A stretch of 64,000 nucleotides of DNA, from contig CM034240.1 in the NCBI GenBank assembly GCA_019916065.1, forward strand, positions 40,946,561 to 41,010,560, written 5' to 3'. The position numbers and the translations under genes are program-made. The stretch comes from Vitellaria paradoxa. Lineage: Eukaryota; Streptophyta; Magnoliopsida; Ericales; Sapotaceae. Positions 22,560 through 35,600 of this stretch are shown one piece after another (the first letter of the stretch is position 1; each line of letters starts with the position of its first letter). The notes under the pieces are model-generated. The model worked only from the letters and a program-made list of their open reading frames with translations. It did not search any database and was not told the DNA's origin.

Positions 22560-24410
22560 GTTATTTAATTAAATTAATAATTTAGTTTTAATAAAATATT
22601 TACAAAATTTTAAAAACAAAAAACAATAAAGTGTTAAAAAGGATTAAAAAGTTTTACTAGATTTTTCAAAATTTTGTTATACCTAATAGTAAATACATTC
22701 ATAATATATGTAATAATTTTACAAACAATTGCAAACAATTATCTAATTAAACTTGATTAAATAAATAGCTTTTTAGAACATTGTTTATACAGAATTTAAG
22801 AAATAAATAGTTAAAAGATATTAGCAGGGGAAAAAAAAAACAGAGAAAGTAGAGCTTTGTCAGATTATAAAATTTTATATTTCATCAAACACTAGTGTTT
22901 TTTATTATAATAATTTAGATGTAATGCGATTAATTGAAATCAATTTGAAAAAGTGAATTACTTTCATTTGTATCCTTTTAAAATGATAATATTATGGTGT
23001 TTACATTCATAATTCGTGATAGTTGTGTTTATATTTAAATATTTTAAAATTAATGAATGTATTAAAATTTTAATTTATTTTAAAACTAGATCAAATCATA
23101 TTATATTAATTTCGAATTTACATGTTCATGTCTTATTAGATTTGTGTCTAAATTGATGATATGCAATTTGTGTTTAATATTGCTAGTTCTATTTAAAGTT
23201 AACTATTACACTCCCCCTCTCCCCAATAAAAAAAAAAAAAGAAAAGAAAATGCTAAAGAGTAGATATTAAAAGAAAAACATTAGGCTGTGTTTGATATGT
23301 AAAATGGAATAAAATTCATTCCTATTCAATTTATTTTCACGTTTGGTATTTAAAAAAATAAAGTTAAGATACTATTTCCACATTTAAGTGGAAAAGACAT
23401 TTTTTTAATTTAAGTGAGAAATAACTATTCCATTCTAATTACAATTACATCGAAAAAAAAAAAAAACACAAGAATTACTATGTGGTCATTTGATTTATCT
23501 CGATTACCCTTTTAAGTCGTAAAATATTATTTTACCCTTAAATTATATTTTTGACTTAAATCAGAACTTAACTTGTAAAATAACCGTTTAACTTAAGAGA
23601 AATAATAAATGCACTATTTCATTAACTTCTCCCACTCCATATTATTCTTTCTCATTGGCTGTGTTTGTTTGCTGAGCTACTTTAAGAGATTGGACTATTT
23701 TTGACTAAGTTAACTTTAGTCTTACGTTTGTTTGTAATATTAGAACTTCGGGCTACACTACTTATCCTCTAAAATAATACTATGGGGATGGTGGTATTAC
23801 ATATCCTCCATCCTTGAATTTGCTTTTTACTAAAATTTAAAGGTTTAAAATTATTTCTTGTCACATTTAATGTCAAATCACATCTTTTATCCCATCTACC
23901 AAATATTAAAAAAATATCTCACATAAAAAATTAATCTCATGTTGTATTCAATCTCATATATTATCTCATAGTAAATATTGTTAAAATCTCGATTTAAATC
24001 TTAAAATCTTATGATTTTACGATATTAGAGTTAGAAATTTTGTTCGATTTTATGTAAAATCTTAATAGGGGCAAAATAGGTAAAATCTCAATTTTGGGAT
24101 GTACAGTCAGTAAAATCTCGATTTTATAAACAAATAAAATTAATTAATTTTTGTGTAATTTTGACAAATAAAATAGATTTTATGATTTTTTCAATTAATA
24201 TGTCACAACTATTTCATTTATTACTTTTTTTAAAAATTTTTTCATTCTATAACACTATTATTTACTATACTATACTAATTGCCAATACTACACCAGTTGA
24301 GGACTATGTGTGTTGTTATACCAAATTAATTACCATAAATTAAATGTAATAGTTAGGATAGAAACTAAGAAATCTATAATAAAATATTACAAAGGCATTT
24401 CAACTCAAAT
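22560..24410. other. AT-rich intergenic DNA with MITE-like starts
   Basis: No coding sequence is seen. Two GGCTGTGTTTG motifs (about 23284 and 23657) are typical of the ends of small plant DNA transposons, but I could not pair them with clear opposite ends. Confidence 0.35.
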
Positions 24411-24428
24411 AAAAAAATTAGAATAAAA

Positions 24429-24609
24429 GCCCCTCATGTTTCAGCCGCGTTGGTTAGTGGGTTTGCTTCTCACATAGACGATGCGAGTTCGAGTCCCGTG
24501 ACTTGCCTAGGAGGCGTGGTTGAGGGGTCAACTACGTGTTCCCAGTTTATCCACCGACTACACGGTTCGTTGAGAGTTACAATAAACCGGTGGAGTTCCG
24601 GGTCACTAA
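24429..24609 (+). mobile_element. tRNA-derived SINE with target duplication
   Basis: A 181-bp body with box A-like GCCGCGTTGGTTAGTGGGTT and box B GCGAGTTCGAGTCCCG. It is flanked by AAAAAAATTAGAATAAAA (24411-24428) and AAAAAAATTAGGATAAAA (24610-24627), an 18-bp duplication with one mismatch. It belongs with the copy at 21674. Confidence 0.75.
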
Positions 24610-24627
24610 AAAAAATTAGGATAAAAT

Positions 24628-26689
24628 GAAGTCAATATTTTAATATTAACTGTATAAATCATACCAAACATTTTAATGGTCTTAATTGTATACTTGGGTA
24701 AATGAAGTATATAATCAGATATAGAATCTTTTGTAAATTTTGTTAATGATTCGTTTTGTTATTATAAGTAAGTTTTTGTATATAACATTTTTCTTGATAC
24801 ATGCATTTTCTCTCTTCTCTTATTAATAAAATTAACTTAATAAAAAAATTGGAGGCTGTAAATAAAAAACTGTAGCATAATAAGCTAATTTTCATTTTAG
24901 AAGCATTTAGTAAATCTTAAAATTTTGTGATTTGATTTTAAGATTCAATTTTTGGACCTTCCATTGATTTTAAGTAAAATCTCAATTTTAATAACCATGC
25001 CTATGGTATTACTTATCCCCCATCATTTAATTCTCAAAATCAAACATGAGCTATTGTGAAGTGGGGAAACTATTATAATAGTGCAAATATCCCACCCTTT
25101 ACCAAAAGGTTCGCTCTTTTTTTTTTGGCCCCAAATTCATATTTTGGGTTTCCCAAATGGCTAAATAGTATTTATTGACATAATATTTCTCAATAACTAA
25201 ATAAATTTCGTCCGATCAAAATTCGAGAGGTAAAATCATAATTTTACTCCTAAACCCATCTTTTTGCCCAGATTTGCACTCTTGGTTGTCCAAAAAGATA
25301 AAAAATATTCATTAACATATTTTTTTTAATAGCTAAAAAAATTTTGGCTTAATTCAAACTTGAGCCGTAAAATGACTATTTCATTCCTATGCTCGTTGCA
25401 TACTGAGATTCGTATTAGAAAAATAAATTTATTTTTATAATTTTTAAAAAACTAATGTTAATAATTTTTATTGCATTTCATTTTATTTTATCATATTTAA
25501 AATATGTAATCAAATTACAAGAATTTGCATATTTATTTCATTTTCATAATTTTCGTATTGACAACCAAGTAAAGGAATAAAATAAGTATTCTATTCAATT
25601 CTTATCCTTATATCATTACAACCTCTTATTCCATTTGCACGTAGTAAATATACAAATAATATAATTAGAACTAATGATCATTTTTTTTTTAATAAGTAAG
25701 AGAATTTGGATTAACAGGAGAATGAACTACACGATCTAGGGGCATATCCTGATATATGAAAGAATTAAGTTCTCTGTTTAGTATCTATCATAATAATGAT
25801 ACGCAACACTTATGCTGTCAATTATTAAATAAATATTAAACTTTTTGTTGACTGTATAAAGTTTTATATTTGAAATTTTCACATGGCTTGGTAAATTATC
25901 ACCAGTTCGCTGGCTAAAATTGTATATTTTACTATTGATTAACAATTGCATATAAGAGCAAATTGGAGACGCTCATCAACAACCCCCTCCCCTCAACATC
26001 ATGTGCTAATAATAAAATATAAAAATTCCATATTAGATTCAGAGGGAAAAAAAAAAAGAGTATGGGTTGAGGAATTCTGAGTGAGGGATAGAAGCAACAT
26101 CAATTCACCATTTTCTACTCATTGTGCTGAAGGTTCTAAGACGAATAATTCCCCGTAACAGTTCAAATTTCTGTCTAGGGATATATTTAGGTAGTGAAGA
26201 GCTGTACAACTGTTAAGCAAAATACTTTTGCAAGTCTTTTCATGGTAAAATTATTTTCAAAAAACACATTTACTTACATATTTAAAATATATTTTCTTGA
26301 AACATAGGTACTCAGTAGTAAATTATGGTGAACCCATCTACGGATGTTTGGTTGGTGAGAAAATAAAAGAAAATATGAGAAAATAAAAAGATTTGAATTA
26401 AATTCGAGAGCAATCCAAAACTCTCCCAAATAATAAATTAATTTCACACTGAAAATTCTTCTCCATTCCCCTCTTTCTTACAATACTCTCCTATTTATAA
26501 ATTTGATTACAACAACTAAATCAACTAATTAACAATATCCTAACTAACTAATTTGAAACCCTAGCTAACTAATTACCAACTAAATTGGTTTTATAACATA
26601 AATAAATAAATATATATATATATATACACACACATATATTTGGTGCACTAGGTGGAAAAAGAGGGAAACATAGAAGTATGCATATGATC
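24628..26689. other. AT-rich intergenic DNA downstream of quinolinate synthase
   Basis: Mostly low-complexity sequence, including a diverged about 130-bp tandem duplication (25128-25260 and 25261-25396). The 26590-26640 stretch is a TA/CA microsatellite. The last about 100 bases before 26690 are the 3' UTR of quinolinate synthase. Confidence 0.45.
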
Positions 26690-29600
26690 CTATAAAAGTT
26701 TCTCTCTTGATCTTCCATTGCCATTGGGATGAAGGATCTGATAGACCAGTTTCTGGGGCAGTGTTTTTGTTGCCTGCAACAGCAGTGTCCAAACAATAAG
26801 ATCATCTGAAATGCCACATATTATTGATTGGATAACAAAGTGCCAGGGTTTCAGGAAACTGCTTACTAACCTGAAAGTGTCTCATGTGCAGTACTGGCTC
26901 ACAACCAACATCTGCAATTAGTTTTCCTTGCCGGGTTTGCAAATTGAATCGTCGAGCTTCGTAGGCTGAAAGGCTGTGTTTTTCATCGGGCAGGTGGTGG
27001 CAAACTTTCAGGAGCGAGCTGAGCGAGTTCATCTGGAACAATTTAAATAGATCATGAGCATTCAGTCGTGGAATTTCGGATAGAGAATTACAAACTAGAC
27101 AATAAGGTTTGGATTCAGTGAGGATGAAAAACCAACCCTGATCCATGCAATCAGGATAGATTCTACAGGATTTGTAAGTTCCATGGGATTTTTTTTTTTT
27201 TTTTTGACAAAGTCCGTAAAATTTATTTGATACCGAGTACAAAAAAAAACTCCTCCAAGAGAACACAATTGGGCTGCCAATAAATTGCAAGAAACTATGT
27301 ATATCCGGAATAACTCCATGGTCTTTTGCCAGATTTTAAGTAGACTTGTGCTATTGCAGGGCCAATTTGGTAAACCAACATAAGTAGAACTTCAGATTAG
27401 TCCATCCCAGAAATTCAGTCAGAATAAAATAATGTTATATCAACCATAAAATTAACCACATTATCCTAAAGCATTGTGTCACTATATTACAAAGAGGCTA
27501 GCTAGGATGCATTTTGATTATCCAGTTAATTAACCAATATTTGCCAATCACAGGTAAAGAAAATGTAGGTAAAAATTTGGAATTGTGAAAACCATGCAGG
27601 ATGGTTTGTCTTACCACCACCCAACACTTTTATTTGAAAAGATTCCAAGCTTGATTTTTCCTTCTTGTGTCAGAATATGAAGTAACAAACAACAGAGAAT
27701 TTGAAGTGTCAGCTAGCCACTTCATTTGTTGGCCTCCCTCATTGACATCACGGCCTGTTAGCAGGGCACTTTTATTATATCTAACACGTCTGCTTCTTAT
27801 ATTTAGGTTGAGTTTTGGGAACCATTAGCTCGCTATTTTTTGTCTTATGTGACTTTTTTTTTCACCAAATTTGATTTTTTTTTTTTGGGATAACTTTTAG
27901 GCATATTATTCATGTTAAGTTTGGTATTATATATATTTAGTATTATATTTAGAATCTTGTAATTTATGGATTCCTTATTATGTATCATACCATAATTAGG
28001 ATTACTATCCATATCATACTAGGATTAGGGTTATTGTCCCGCTTATATAAGGGACATTGTATCTTGTATTCAAAACACATCAATAAACAAGATTTCTTTT
28101 CCCAATTCTTTTCTTTTCTTCTAACATGGTATCAGAGCCTTCGCTCTAATTCTTTTCATATTTTTTTTCCAGCCATTATTTTCTGAAAAATTTTGGTGTT
28201 TTTTGCGTGATTTACAGACGTTCTTGTCTCTTTTGCTTCTATCATCCGTCTTCTTGCGGTTATTCAGAGATCTCCATATATCATCGGGTTGCTCTTTCAG
28301 AGACGAACCTAACACCATCAACCAGAAGCCGAAACAAGCCTCCACGCGCTCTCACGCGCCGCCTGAAGATTGCCCGTAATTTTCAGAAGTTCTTGTTTCT
28401 TTCGCTTCTGTTCTCCATCGTCTTGCAGTTATTCGAGGATATATATATATCATCGGGTCCCTCTCTCAGAGACGAACCTACCACCGTCAACCGGCCCCAA
28501 AACAAAGCCCGCACGCGCCCTCACGTGCCGCCTGAAGTCTGCGCGTGATCTCACGCGCCGCTGCCAGATCCAGACCGGTTCATCCCGAACCGGTTTCTGT
28601 TCGCCCTTTGCGCCGGTTCACTCATCTTCCGTCAGCTTTTCAGCCGGTTCAGACCGGTTCCTGACCTTTTTCGGCGTTCCGGACACACTGGTGATCTCCG
28701 TTTTGTCCCATTCTTCTCTGTTTTTCATCTACTGTTTATTGTGCCCTTTTGAAAGCTACCTCTATGGACCGCTCCGACAACATTACGTCCCTTTCTGTCA
28801 TTCTCGATGGGACCAATTATGTTTTGTGGGCCCAAGCCCTTTCTGGTTTTATCAAGGGCCGTCGTTTATGGCGTATTATCTCTGGTTCTCAGACAAAACC
28901 TATTCAGAAAGACAATGAGGATCAATCAGCCTTTGATGATCGTCTTTACGATTGGGAAAGCAAGAATTACCAGATTGTTACCTGGTTTCGTGCTACTACT
29001 GTTCCTTCCATTAGTCTTCAATTCGGCCGCTTCCATGATGATGCTCAGTATCCTTCTCCGGCTAAGGCTATTTGGGATTTCTTAAAGGATCGTTATCAGA
29101 CCACTGGTCATGCTCATCAATATCAGCTACTTCAGAATCTTCACCGTATGCGTCAAGAGTCTGGGCAGTCCATCAATGACTTCCTCTCTCACATGTCCTC
29201 TGTTTGGGATCAGCTTGCCTTATGTGAACCCACCTGGAAAGATTCTGAGGATGCTCAATTGTACACTGTCCACCGCAATCATCAACGACTGTTGCTCTTC
29301 CTTATGGCTCTTCATGACACCTTTGAGTCGGTTCGTGCCTCGTTGCTCCATCGCATGCCACTACCCACTCTTGAACACGCTATTTCAGAACTTTTGTCTG
29401 AAGAAACCCGTCTTGGCCTCAAAACCAAGGCGTTGGACTCAGTTCTTGCTACAACACCGTCCTCCGTTCCAGATGCCGCCCTTGTCATATCTCACATTCG
29501 CTCTTCTAGATCATTAGCTTCTCACTCATGCATCTACTGTCAAAACAGGGGTCTACCACATACTTATTCATTTGAGCACTGTCCAGTTCGTGAGTGTTTG

Positions 29601-32600
29601 ACTTGTCACAAAACAGCTCCTGGTCATTTTCAACGTGACTGTCCCAAGGCTTCCTCCTCCAAGGCTCCTTTCAAAAGAGGATCTTCTAAGTCCTCAGCCA
29701 AATCTTCTGGCTCCCGTGCCACTGCTGCTGTTGCTTCAGACGGATCCTCATCTTCTGGTCCATCATTTTCTATGACTGATGTGGAATCCATCATTCAGCA
29801 AGTTCTTGCCAAAACTGGTACATCTCCATCTACTGCTCTTTCCGTCATGCCAGGTAATTCCTCTTGGTATTTTGATTCAGGATGTTGCAATCATATGACT
29901 TCGGATTCTACTATTTTTTCCTCCATTGCTCCATCATCTTCTATTCCCACCATTCATACTGCTGATGGTACCCATATGGCTGTTACTCATACTGGTCACA
30001 TTTCTACACCATCTATTTCTCTTTCTGATGTTTATCATATTCCCAATCTTACTTTAAATCTTGTGTCTATTGGTCAATTATGTGACCTTGGTCTCATCAT
30101 TACTTTTTCTGCTTCTGGTTGTTTGGTGCAGGATCCACGGACGAAACAGGTTCTTGGGATCGGCCGTAAGCATGGACGTCTGTTTGAGATTGTTTACCTC
30201 CAGCTTTCACTACCTTCTGCTACTTCCGCTGCTGCTTCTGCTTCTGCTTCCCCAGCCTCTACTTTTAATCTTTGGCATTGTCGTTTGGGTCACGTGTCTT
30301 TTAGTCGTTTGAAAACCTTAATTTCTAGTGGTCAATTGGGTCATGTGGTTTCTGAGAAAACTGATTGTTTATCATGTCAAACTGCTAAACAACATGCTTT
30401 ACCTTTTAATAATAGCAATTCTGTTTCTCTTGCACCTTTTGATCTTGTTCACTCGGATATTTGGGGGCCTTCACCCACTCCCACTATGGGCGGCTCTCGC
30501 TATTTTGTTATTTTTGTGGATGATTTTACCCGTTATACTTGGTTGTACCTTTTGACTAAACGTTCTGAACTTAAACAAATATACTCTGATTTCTCAGCAA
30601 TGGTGAAAACCCAATTTTCTAGTACAATCAAAGTTTTTCGATCTGATAATGCTATGGAATATCTTGACTCTGAGGTTCTATCTGTTCTTCGTTCTCAGGG
30701 GACCCTATCTCATCTTTCTTGTCCTGGGACATCTCAGCAGAATGGTCGGGCTGAACGCAAACACCGTCATCTTCTTGATACAATTCGTGCCCTTCTTATT
30801 TCATCCTCTTGTCCAGAAAAATTTTGGGGGGAAGCTGCTCTTACTGCCGCCTATACCATTAATCGTGTTCCCACCTCTGTCTTTGGTAATACTACCCCTT
30901 TTGAACGCTTGTATGGATTTCCTCCTGATTATTCTCATCTTAGAGTGTTTGGTTCTGCTTGTTTTGTTCTTCTTCAACCTCATGAACGCACTAAACTTGA
31001 ACCACGCTCTCGTCTCTGTTGCTTCCTGGGTTATGGTATTGAACATAAAGGGTATCGTTGTTGGGATCCCATTTCTCGGCGTCTTCGTGTCTCACGACAT
31101 GTTGTCTTTTGGGAACACAAGATGTTTTCCACTATTTCTTCATTTCAACTTTCTCCCTCTTCCCACATTCCTCTTTTTACTGATGTTTCTACTGATTTGC
31201 ATTCTGACATATTTGATGCAGAAAGTCCACAGATTTCTCAGCCGCCACTGCTTACGATTCATCCCGAGACACCTGGGCCTTCTGCTGGACCTGTGACCAC
31301 TCCCGATGAGTGTTCTCCCCCCTCTCCTATTGACAATTCTCCTCCTTCAGAACGTCCTAAACGGGTAACACAGCCTTCTGTTCGTCTTCGTGATTATATT
31401 GTTGGTTCTGCTGCCTTTTCTACTCATGAACCTTCTTCCTACCGTGAGGCTTGTACTAATCCTTTATGGCAGCACGCTATGGATGATGAGCTACAGGCTC
31501 TTGAGAAAACTCATACTTGGGATGTGGTTCCTCTTCCTCCTGGGAAAACTGCTATCAGTTGCAAATGGATTTACAAAATCAAAACTCGTTCAGATGGTTC
31601 CATTGAGCGACACAAAGCTCGTCTTGTTGCTCGAGGTTTCACTCAGGAGTATGGCATTGACTATGAAGAAACTTTTGCTCCTGTTGCTAGGCTTACATCT
31701 GTTCGCAGCTTACTTGCTATTTCTGCTGCTCGTAACTGGGACATTCATCAGATGGATGTTAAGAATGCTTTTCTGAATGGTGATCTCACTGAGGAAGTCT
31801 ACATGCAGCCTCCTCCTGGCTCATCTGTTCCGTCTTCTCATGTTTGCAAGCTTCGTCGAGCACTATATGGGTTGAAACAGGCTCCCCGTGCCTGGTTTGC
31901 AAAATTTAGTTCTACTATTCATGAGTTTGGATTTACCTCCAGTTCATATGACTCTGCTTTGTTTCTCCGCACCACTACAGTTGGATCTGTTCTTCTTCTT
32001 CTGTATGTGGATGATATGATTATTACTGGGGATGACAGTGTTGGCATTTCTCATCTCAAACAATTTCTCAGTTGCCAGTTTGAGATGAAGGATTTGGGGT
32101 TTCTCAATTATTTTTTGGGTTTGGAGATCTCCCGTGATTCTTTTGGTTATTTTCTCTCTCAAGCTAAGTATGCCTCTGATCTCTTGACACGGGCAGGTAT
32201 TTCTGATTGTAAGACTGCTTCTACCCCGATTGATACACAGCTCCGTCTCACTCCTCTTGATGGTACACCTTTATCTGATGCGACTTTGTATCGTCAACTT
32301 GTTGGTAGCCTTGTTTATCTTACTGTCACTCGCCCTGATATTGCTTATGCTGTCCATATTGTTAGTCAGTTCATGGCTGCTCCACGATCTCATCATTTTA
32401 CTGCCTTACTCCGCATTCTTCGCTATATCAAGGGCACTATGTTTCATGGTCTTTATTACTCAGCACATTCTCCACTTGAGTTACATGCCTTTTCTGATGT
32501 TGACTGGGCTGGTGATCCGACTCATCGTCGCTCCACTACAGGGTTTTGTTTCTTTCTAGGGACCTCTCTCATAGCCTGGCGTAGTAAGAAACAAACCCTC

Positions 32601-35600
32601 ACTGCTCGCTCTAGTACTGAAGCTGAGTACCGTGCTCTCGCTGATACTACTCAAGAGCTCCTTTGGCTTAGGTGGCTCCTTACTGATATGGGTGTCCCTC
32701 ATTCTACAGGCACTCTATTATATTGTGACAATCAAAGTGCTATTCAGATTGCTCACAATGATGTTTTTCATGATCGCACCAAACACATTGAAATAGATTG
32801 TCACTTTATTCGTCAACATGTCAGACAAGGCTCTGTTCGTCTTATTTCTGTATCTTCAGCGAATCAAATTGCAGATCTTTTTACAAAGGCTCATCCTCCT
32901 GGCCACTTTTCTGAATTAATCGCCAAACTCAAGTTGATTCCTGCGTTACCACCTTGAGTTTGAGGGGGGTGTTAAGTTTGGTATTATATATATTTAGTAT
33001 TATATTTAGAATCTTGTAATTTATGGATTCCTTATTATGTATCATACCATAATTAGGATTACTATCCATATCATACTAGGATTAGGGTTATTGTCCCGCT
33101 TATATAAGGGACCTTGTATCTTGTATTCAAAACACATCAATAAACAAGATTTCTTTTCCCAATTCTTTTCTTTTCTTCTAACAATTCACATTCATAAATA
33201 TATATATATATATATATAAAGCTTCCAAATAAAAAAAAAATTCATGTACGACTGAAAAAAGTTGGTTAGCCAACTGTTTGCACTCATATGTAAATTTTTT
33301 TATTTTTCATCATTTTTTTTGGAACTTTTTTATGAATGTGGATGAATAACAAGCCTAAAAGGCTATCCAAAAAAAAAAAAAAAAAAAAAAATCAAATTTC
33401 AAAAAATAGAAAAAAAAAGCAACATACAACAAAAAAACAATTAGCTAACGGTTCCCAAACTTAGCCTTATCTTTTGTTTTTTGAAAGGCGATGGGAGGTC
33501 ACAAGATTCAAACTCTAGAAACAACCTCTCGACTTGCAAAGGGAAAACTGCGTATATTTATGATGAGGACATCAGAATCATATTCTTTATTATTATTAAT
33601 GTTATTATTATTATTATTATTAGGAAGTCTTTTTAAGTAGAATTTCTGATTTTGATTTTGATAATCTTGATTCAATTTTATCTTTAGTTATTTTTAGGGT
33701 TTGTTAACCTATTTCAAGGATTGAGGTATTAGGTTTTTACAAACTTGTTTATTGAATTTTATTAAGATGACTATGTTTGCCTAATTTCTTACCTCTCTTC
33801 TCTTGTTTTCTTCTTCTTTTTCTCTCTTCACTTATTCTTCTTTTATATTGCCTTTAATCTCCGTATTCCGCATCAAATTAGTATCACAGCAAAAATCCTA
33901 TAAATTTTCTTGATCTCCATCACCGTGTTTGTGCAACTTGAGCCAAACTCTTGTTCAAATTTCCTAAAATCATTCAAAACCCTAGCCTAGTCTTAGTAGG
34001 CATTGACACATCACTCCGATAGATTCGTTAGCCACAAGCAAATACCCAGTTGAACACCCAGAGCATAACGAGCGTCGAAACCGTAGTGACCCTCATTGTC
34101 AAGCACCCAACAAACTAGACGACCATCACTGCTAGTCGATTTCCCTTAGGCGACCTGTACAACATCTCTGTTTCAGTTGACAAAGCCAACTTTCACAACA
34201 GTCATCATCGACATCTCCTAAACTCTTGTCGACAACTTTATCACGCATCGTGAGGCCTACAAGCCACTTTGCTATCGTCACACGGTCTGAGCACCCATAT
34301 CTTGATTAGTCATTGAGCTTCACCTCAATAGTGACATCATTGTGGGTTTTCAGAAAGGAGGCTTCATTGTTTGTTTACAATGAAACCCAACTTTAGCAAA
34401 CCCCACCACCGGCATCATCTCCTTTCGACGACCTCACCGGTGACCCTAGAAAGTTTCAATGAAGCTCTAGTGACTGGCTGACAAAGCTCGGGCGACACTC
34501 CGGCAAAGATCTAGTGATTTCCAGGACACTCCAGAACATTTTTCAGGACACTCGGGACATTTTTGGGCCACTTTACATCAAATTATGTATACTTGTTCCT
34601 TACCTCTCCTTTGATATTACATTCTGTGCACTTTGATAGTATTATTTTTATTTGTGTGGTACCTTAACATCCCCTTGTTTGCTACTCAACTTATAATATC
34701 ACCTTGAACCCAATTTATTTGGCCTCCAGTTTACCTACGCCACCTTTCTATTTACTTAGTCCTTCCATCCATAGCATTCCAACCTTATTTTGGCTTTCTT
34801 TCCTATTTAATTAATTGGCCATATATATATATATATATAAGGTTTCTCCGCCTTCAAATTTAATTGTAAGCTTAACTAATTTGTGGAATTTAATAACTAG
34901 TATTTGGACCTCTCCTTTAAACTTTTGAAAGATAAATCAGTTTACCAGTTGCATTATATCAAATTCGGATTTTAACAATTCTCCCAAAAAATAAAAAATT
35001 ACATTTTGCTTGAATTTTGTGATCATTCACTTACATTAAGTGAGTTGTTTATTTATCGATCTTAATCATTGTTAGTTGAGCTAGCGTTACATGCAAATGC
35101 ATAATGATCGTATTCTTATCCATAGCTCACCCACTCGTAAGATGAGTACTCCTAAAAATAATGATCAAATAGTCCAAATCCTTAAAAGACTACAAACTCA
35201 AATAACGGTACTCAAAGTTGAAATGAATGCTAGTCATCAGGATACCTAGGACTTAATTAAGTAACAACCCTAAAACAACATCACAATCCCCAAACAAGAT
35301 CCTTTTGCACTAGGTTGGCCACTTTTTTTTTCTTTTCATTATTATTATTATTATGACTTAATCTCGAGTCTCTTTACCAGAGGAAGCAGATTGGCCGCAA
35401 GGCTGTCCCCTAAGAAAGGGACGACTCCCTTGTGTTCTATTTTGTGAAACCTACTTCATTTGGCATCCTTGGCACAAGTTCATATGTTTTGAGAAACAAC
35501 AGTGTCCCTCATCAAAGATTATCAGGATGTAAATGAAATCCCTGATAAACCACAAACCTGGCATGTGATAAACATGATTTGCCCAAACTTGTCCAAGCTT

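Larger units (their letters stand above)
27913..33183 (+). mobile_element. complete, young Copia element in QS intron 5
   Basis: Full structure: TSD ATTCA (27908-27912), 214-bp LTR (27913-28126), primer site TGGTATCAGAGC (28127-28138), leader, one intact gag-pol frame, polypurine run TTGAGGGGGG, 214-bp LTR (32970-33183), TSD ATTCA (33184-33188). The LTRs differ at a single base (GGGACATTG versus GGGACCTTG), so the insertion is recent. It lies antisense inside the 8.8-kb intron 5 of quinolinate synthase. Confidence 0.97.

Noticed and set aside
28127..28138. TGGTATCAGAGC as a tRNA gene part
   Set aside because: It is the retrotransposon primer-binding site; no tRNA surrounds it.
30801..31046. 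Antisense and alternate-frame open frames inside the Copia gag-pol
   Set aside because: They are shadows of the intact 1,397-aa frame and have no own motifs.
33884..33900. Second complete Copia after the primer-like ATTAGTATCACAGC
   Set aside because: No matching LTR pair or coding sequence follows, so only debris is claimed.
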